Source: Nemertoderma westbladi | Lineage: Eukaryota; Xenacoelomorpha; Nemertodermatida; Nemertodermatidae | NCBI GenBank assembly: GCA_032718475.1 | Contig: JAUCBJ010005124.1 | Span: 1-51,364, forward strand | Direction of reading: 5' to 3' | Length of the DNA stretch: 51,364 nt | In this document: positions 49,814 through 51,364 of the stretch, one piece after another | Layout of the letters: every line of letters begins with the position of its first letter | Numbering within the stretch: position 1 is the stretch's first letter | Program-made: the position numbers and the translations under genes | Notes under the pieces: generated by a model | What the model saw: only the letters and a program-made list of their open reading frames with translations | What the model was told of the DNA's origin: nothing | The model's database searches: none

Positions 49814-50692
49814 AGACTATGGGCTAGCGACTAGGGACTAGCGCCCTTGAACATGTAAACTGTAGTACCTACTGTACCACCTACCTTAAAGTGACCTTTG
49901 GGACCAGCCCATTATTAGTGAGGTCGGCATTTCTCTTTATCCTGCCGCTCTTTGTATTACAATAGCATACAGCTAACCAATGGCAATGGTCTACCCCCAG
50001 TGCGGGAAAGACAATCTGGCTACCATTGAAATGGATAGGGGAAGGATAATATGGTGTGTTCGTGTTCCCAACCTAATGTCTGTCGTCTTGGCTCAGCTAA
50101 GCTTAAACAGAGCCACAGCCTACAATAGAGCTTTACCTAAATACACTTCCAGTGAGCCAAGCAGTAGTGGCGGGTTAGCTCCAAAATGCCCATGTAGGAT
50201 TTCTTTGAAAAAGGACCAATTGATTGAGTTACGAGTTACAGCGAAAAAGTATTCATGATTAGATTTTGCTTTGAACAGGAGAAACAGATGGAATATATAG
50301 GTCATCTAATTAATTGTTTAAAGATTAGCAAACAATACAGTGTAATTGAATTGATGAAATCCATAAATAAAATGTGGATACAAAATGTAAAATCGGGATG
50401 CATAATATAAATTTCTGAGCTAAGAAAGGGAAATTGGATACTGTACAACTTGTCTGGATACAAGCGGTCCGTTTACCTTACAAAATGAAAAATAAACGTG
50501 CGAAATATAAAACAGTAGTGTCTTACTCGAACGGAACGGAACTGTCCGGGGGGGGGGGAATGTAGGGAAATCGAAGCCTTTTTCTATCTGCCAACATCCT
50601 TGGCTTTACTTACACTCAGCCTCTATTCACTGGCTGTGATTGACAAGCCAACTTGCCTCAGAAGTTCCTTTCATGAATGCCGCAATTTATAT
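49814..50692. other. Spacer
   Basis: No gene recognised. A 92-codon plus frame at 49980-50258 (CVRVPNLMSVVLAQLSLNRA, GLAPKCPCRISLKKDQLIEL) is possible but unsupported. G11 at 50548-50558. Confidence 0.35.
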
Positions 50693-50765
50693 TTGGCCAT
50701 TTTGGTCGTTTTGGCCGCCAAAATGACCAAGTTAATGTTTATTGGGATTGGGACTGTAGAGTGCA
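50693..50765 (-). repeat. Inverted repeat, right arm
   Basis: Reverse complement of 47483-47556 (GGACTGTAGAGTGCAG end). The two arms enclose ~3.1 kb that contains the 22-bp minisatellite, the foldback element and the 8-bp-TSD element. Confidence 0.85.
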
Positions 50766-50788
50766 GTCGCTCTCTCAAAGAAATCTAA

Positions 50789-51283
50789 GAACATACTGGG
50801 GGCATCGGCAGACCATCGAAAGGCAACACTATATACAAAGTGTATAAAAGATGTCAGCACTCATTAGGACACCTCAAAGTCGAGACACATCCCTCTGAAG
50901 TTTTTGGTCAGTGTCTTATAACTACCAAATCCTTCATATGTGGTGATGTGATATGCGACTACAATGGGGAACTAATCCTGACAACCAAGTCTGTATAATT
51001 TACAGAGAAACAAAAAAAAAATGAGGAATTAGACAATTGCTACAATTTCTTCTTCCAACACAGATCACAATATTATTATATTAACCCCCAAGATGTATCT
51101 TCCTTTGGCAAGTTCATTATGCATTCCAAGGATGGCAATGTACGGCCAAAGCAAGAAATACATCTTGGAAAGGCTTGTATTATATTTTATGCGATCAAGA
51201 ACATAAAGGTTGGAGAAATTCTGGCATATGATTATAATGATAGGAGATCTTGCTCCGCAGTTGCAGATTTCTGCAATGCTTGA
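50789..51283 (+). pseudogene. SET-domain (KMT5A/SET8-like) methyltransferase remnant
   Basis: A single frame is open from 50789 to TGA at 51281-51283 except for one TAA at 50996-50998. Before it: FGQCLITTKSFICGDVICDY NGELI, the SET N-terminal GxG/Y-x-G-E region. After it: FGKFIMHSKDGNVRPK (NHS-like motif, N replaced by M-H-S context) and AIKNIKVGEILAYDYNDRRS (the ELxYDY motif). The FGxxIxHSxxGN and YDYxDR pattern is closest to KMT5A-type lysine methyltransferases. The stop and missing pre-SET part mark it as dead or as a mis-predicted spliced gene. Its 5' half may be 47151-47522. Confidence 0.65.
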
Positions 51284-51364
51284 TTTGCAACTATGTAACG
51301 TTACAGCTGTTGTTCCTGGGCTCCACGTCAGTTGGCCCCCTGGCTGATGAGTCTCTACTCAGGC

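Overview
This window looks like intergenic, transposon-dense DNA from an invertebrate animal nuclear genome. It is AT-rich, carries GT-AG-type short introns, BEL/Pao and Ty3/gypsy retrotransposons, PiggyBac-type TTAA elements, a LINE, tRNA-derived SINE heads, several satellites and pieces of a Polinton/Maverick (adintovirus-like) DNA element. I see no bacterial operon structure, no rRNA and no canonical tRNA. The species cannot be named from the sequence.

Layout. 1-2810: a foldback element with ~430-bp terminal inverted repeats (TIRs) that encloses a decayed BEL/Pao gag. 2960-6148: a long, intact Ty3/gypsy-like pol ORF (RT, RNase H, integrase) on the minus strand. 6605-8290: a TTGTTGCTC-rich array split by an 882-bp TIR element with a clean 9-bp target duplication. 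8291-9321: a decayed LINE. 9355-10047: a 16-bp minisatellite. 10.3-12.0 kb: two candidate minus-strand exons. 12.17-14.17 kb: a 13-bp minisatellite, then a 315-bp-period satellite ending in a microsatellite and a tail. 14445-15189: a 745-bp block repeated almost perfectly at 38236-38980. 15217-15994: an unrecognised two-exon gene. 16.4-17.0 kb: a G-rich minisatellite. 17.5-18.2 kb: an SGNH-hydrolase-like fragment and an exon copied at 30.8 kb.

18935-24791 is a nested structure: a TTAA-flanked PiggyBac-like element interrupted by a young LTR retrotransposon (186-bp LTRs with one mismatch) whose gag ends in a canonical G GGA AAC frameshift heptamer. 25487-26900 is a complete TTAA-flanked non-autonomous PiggyBac-type element, followed by a relative. 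28.4-30.3 kb holds an unrecognised Cys-rich gene and another terminal exon. 30992-33333 is a broken BEL/Pao gag-protease region. 34835-37411 is an intact 858-codon GC-rich ORF that I read as a degenerate WRN/RNase D-type 3'-5' exonuclease fold plus CCHC zinc knuckles; it is the best candidate for something new. 39.8-42.6 kb is a Polinton-like block on the plus strand (unknown gene, RING-like remnant, packaging ATPase, hydrophobic minor-capsid-like protein, integrase N-terminus). 42895-44685 is a decayed tyrosine recombinase (Crypton-like). The last 5 kb holds a second core-microsatellite-tail element, foldback elements, an 8-bp-TSD element and two halves of what may be one interrupted SET-domain pseudogene.

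Most coding sequence therefore belongs to mobile or virus-like elements. The plus-strand, AT-rich, intron-bearing ORFs at 15.2, 18.0, 28.7, 30.1 and 39.8 kb are the ones not explained by known transposon families.
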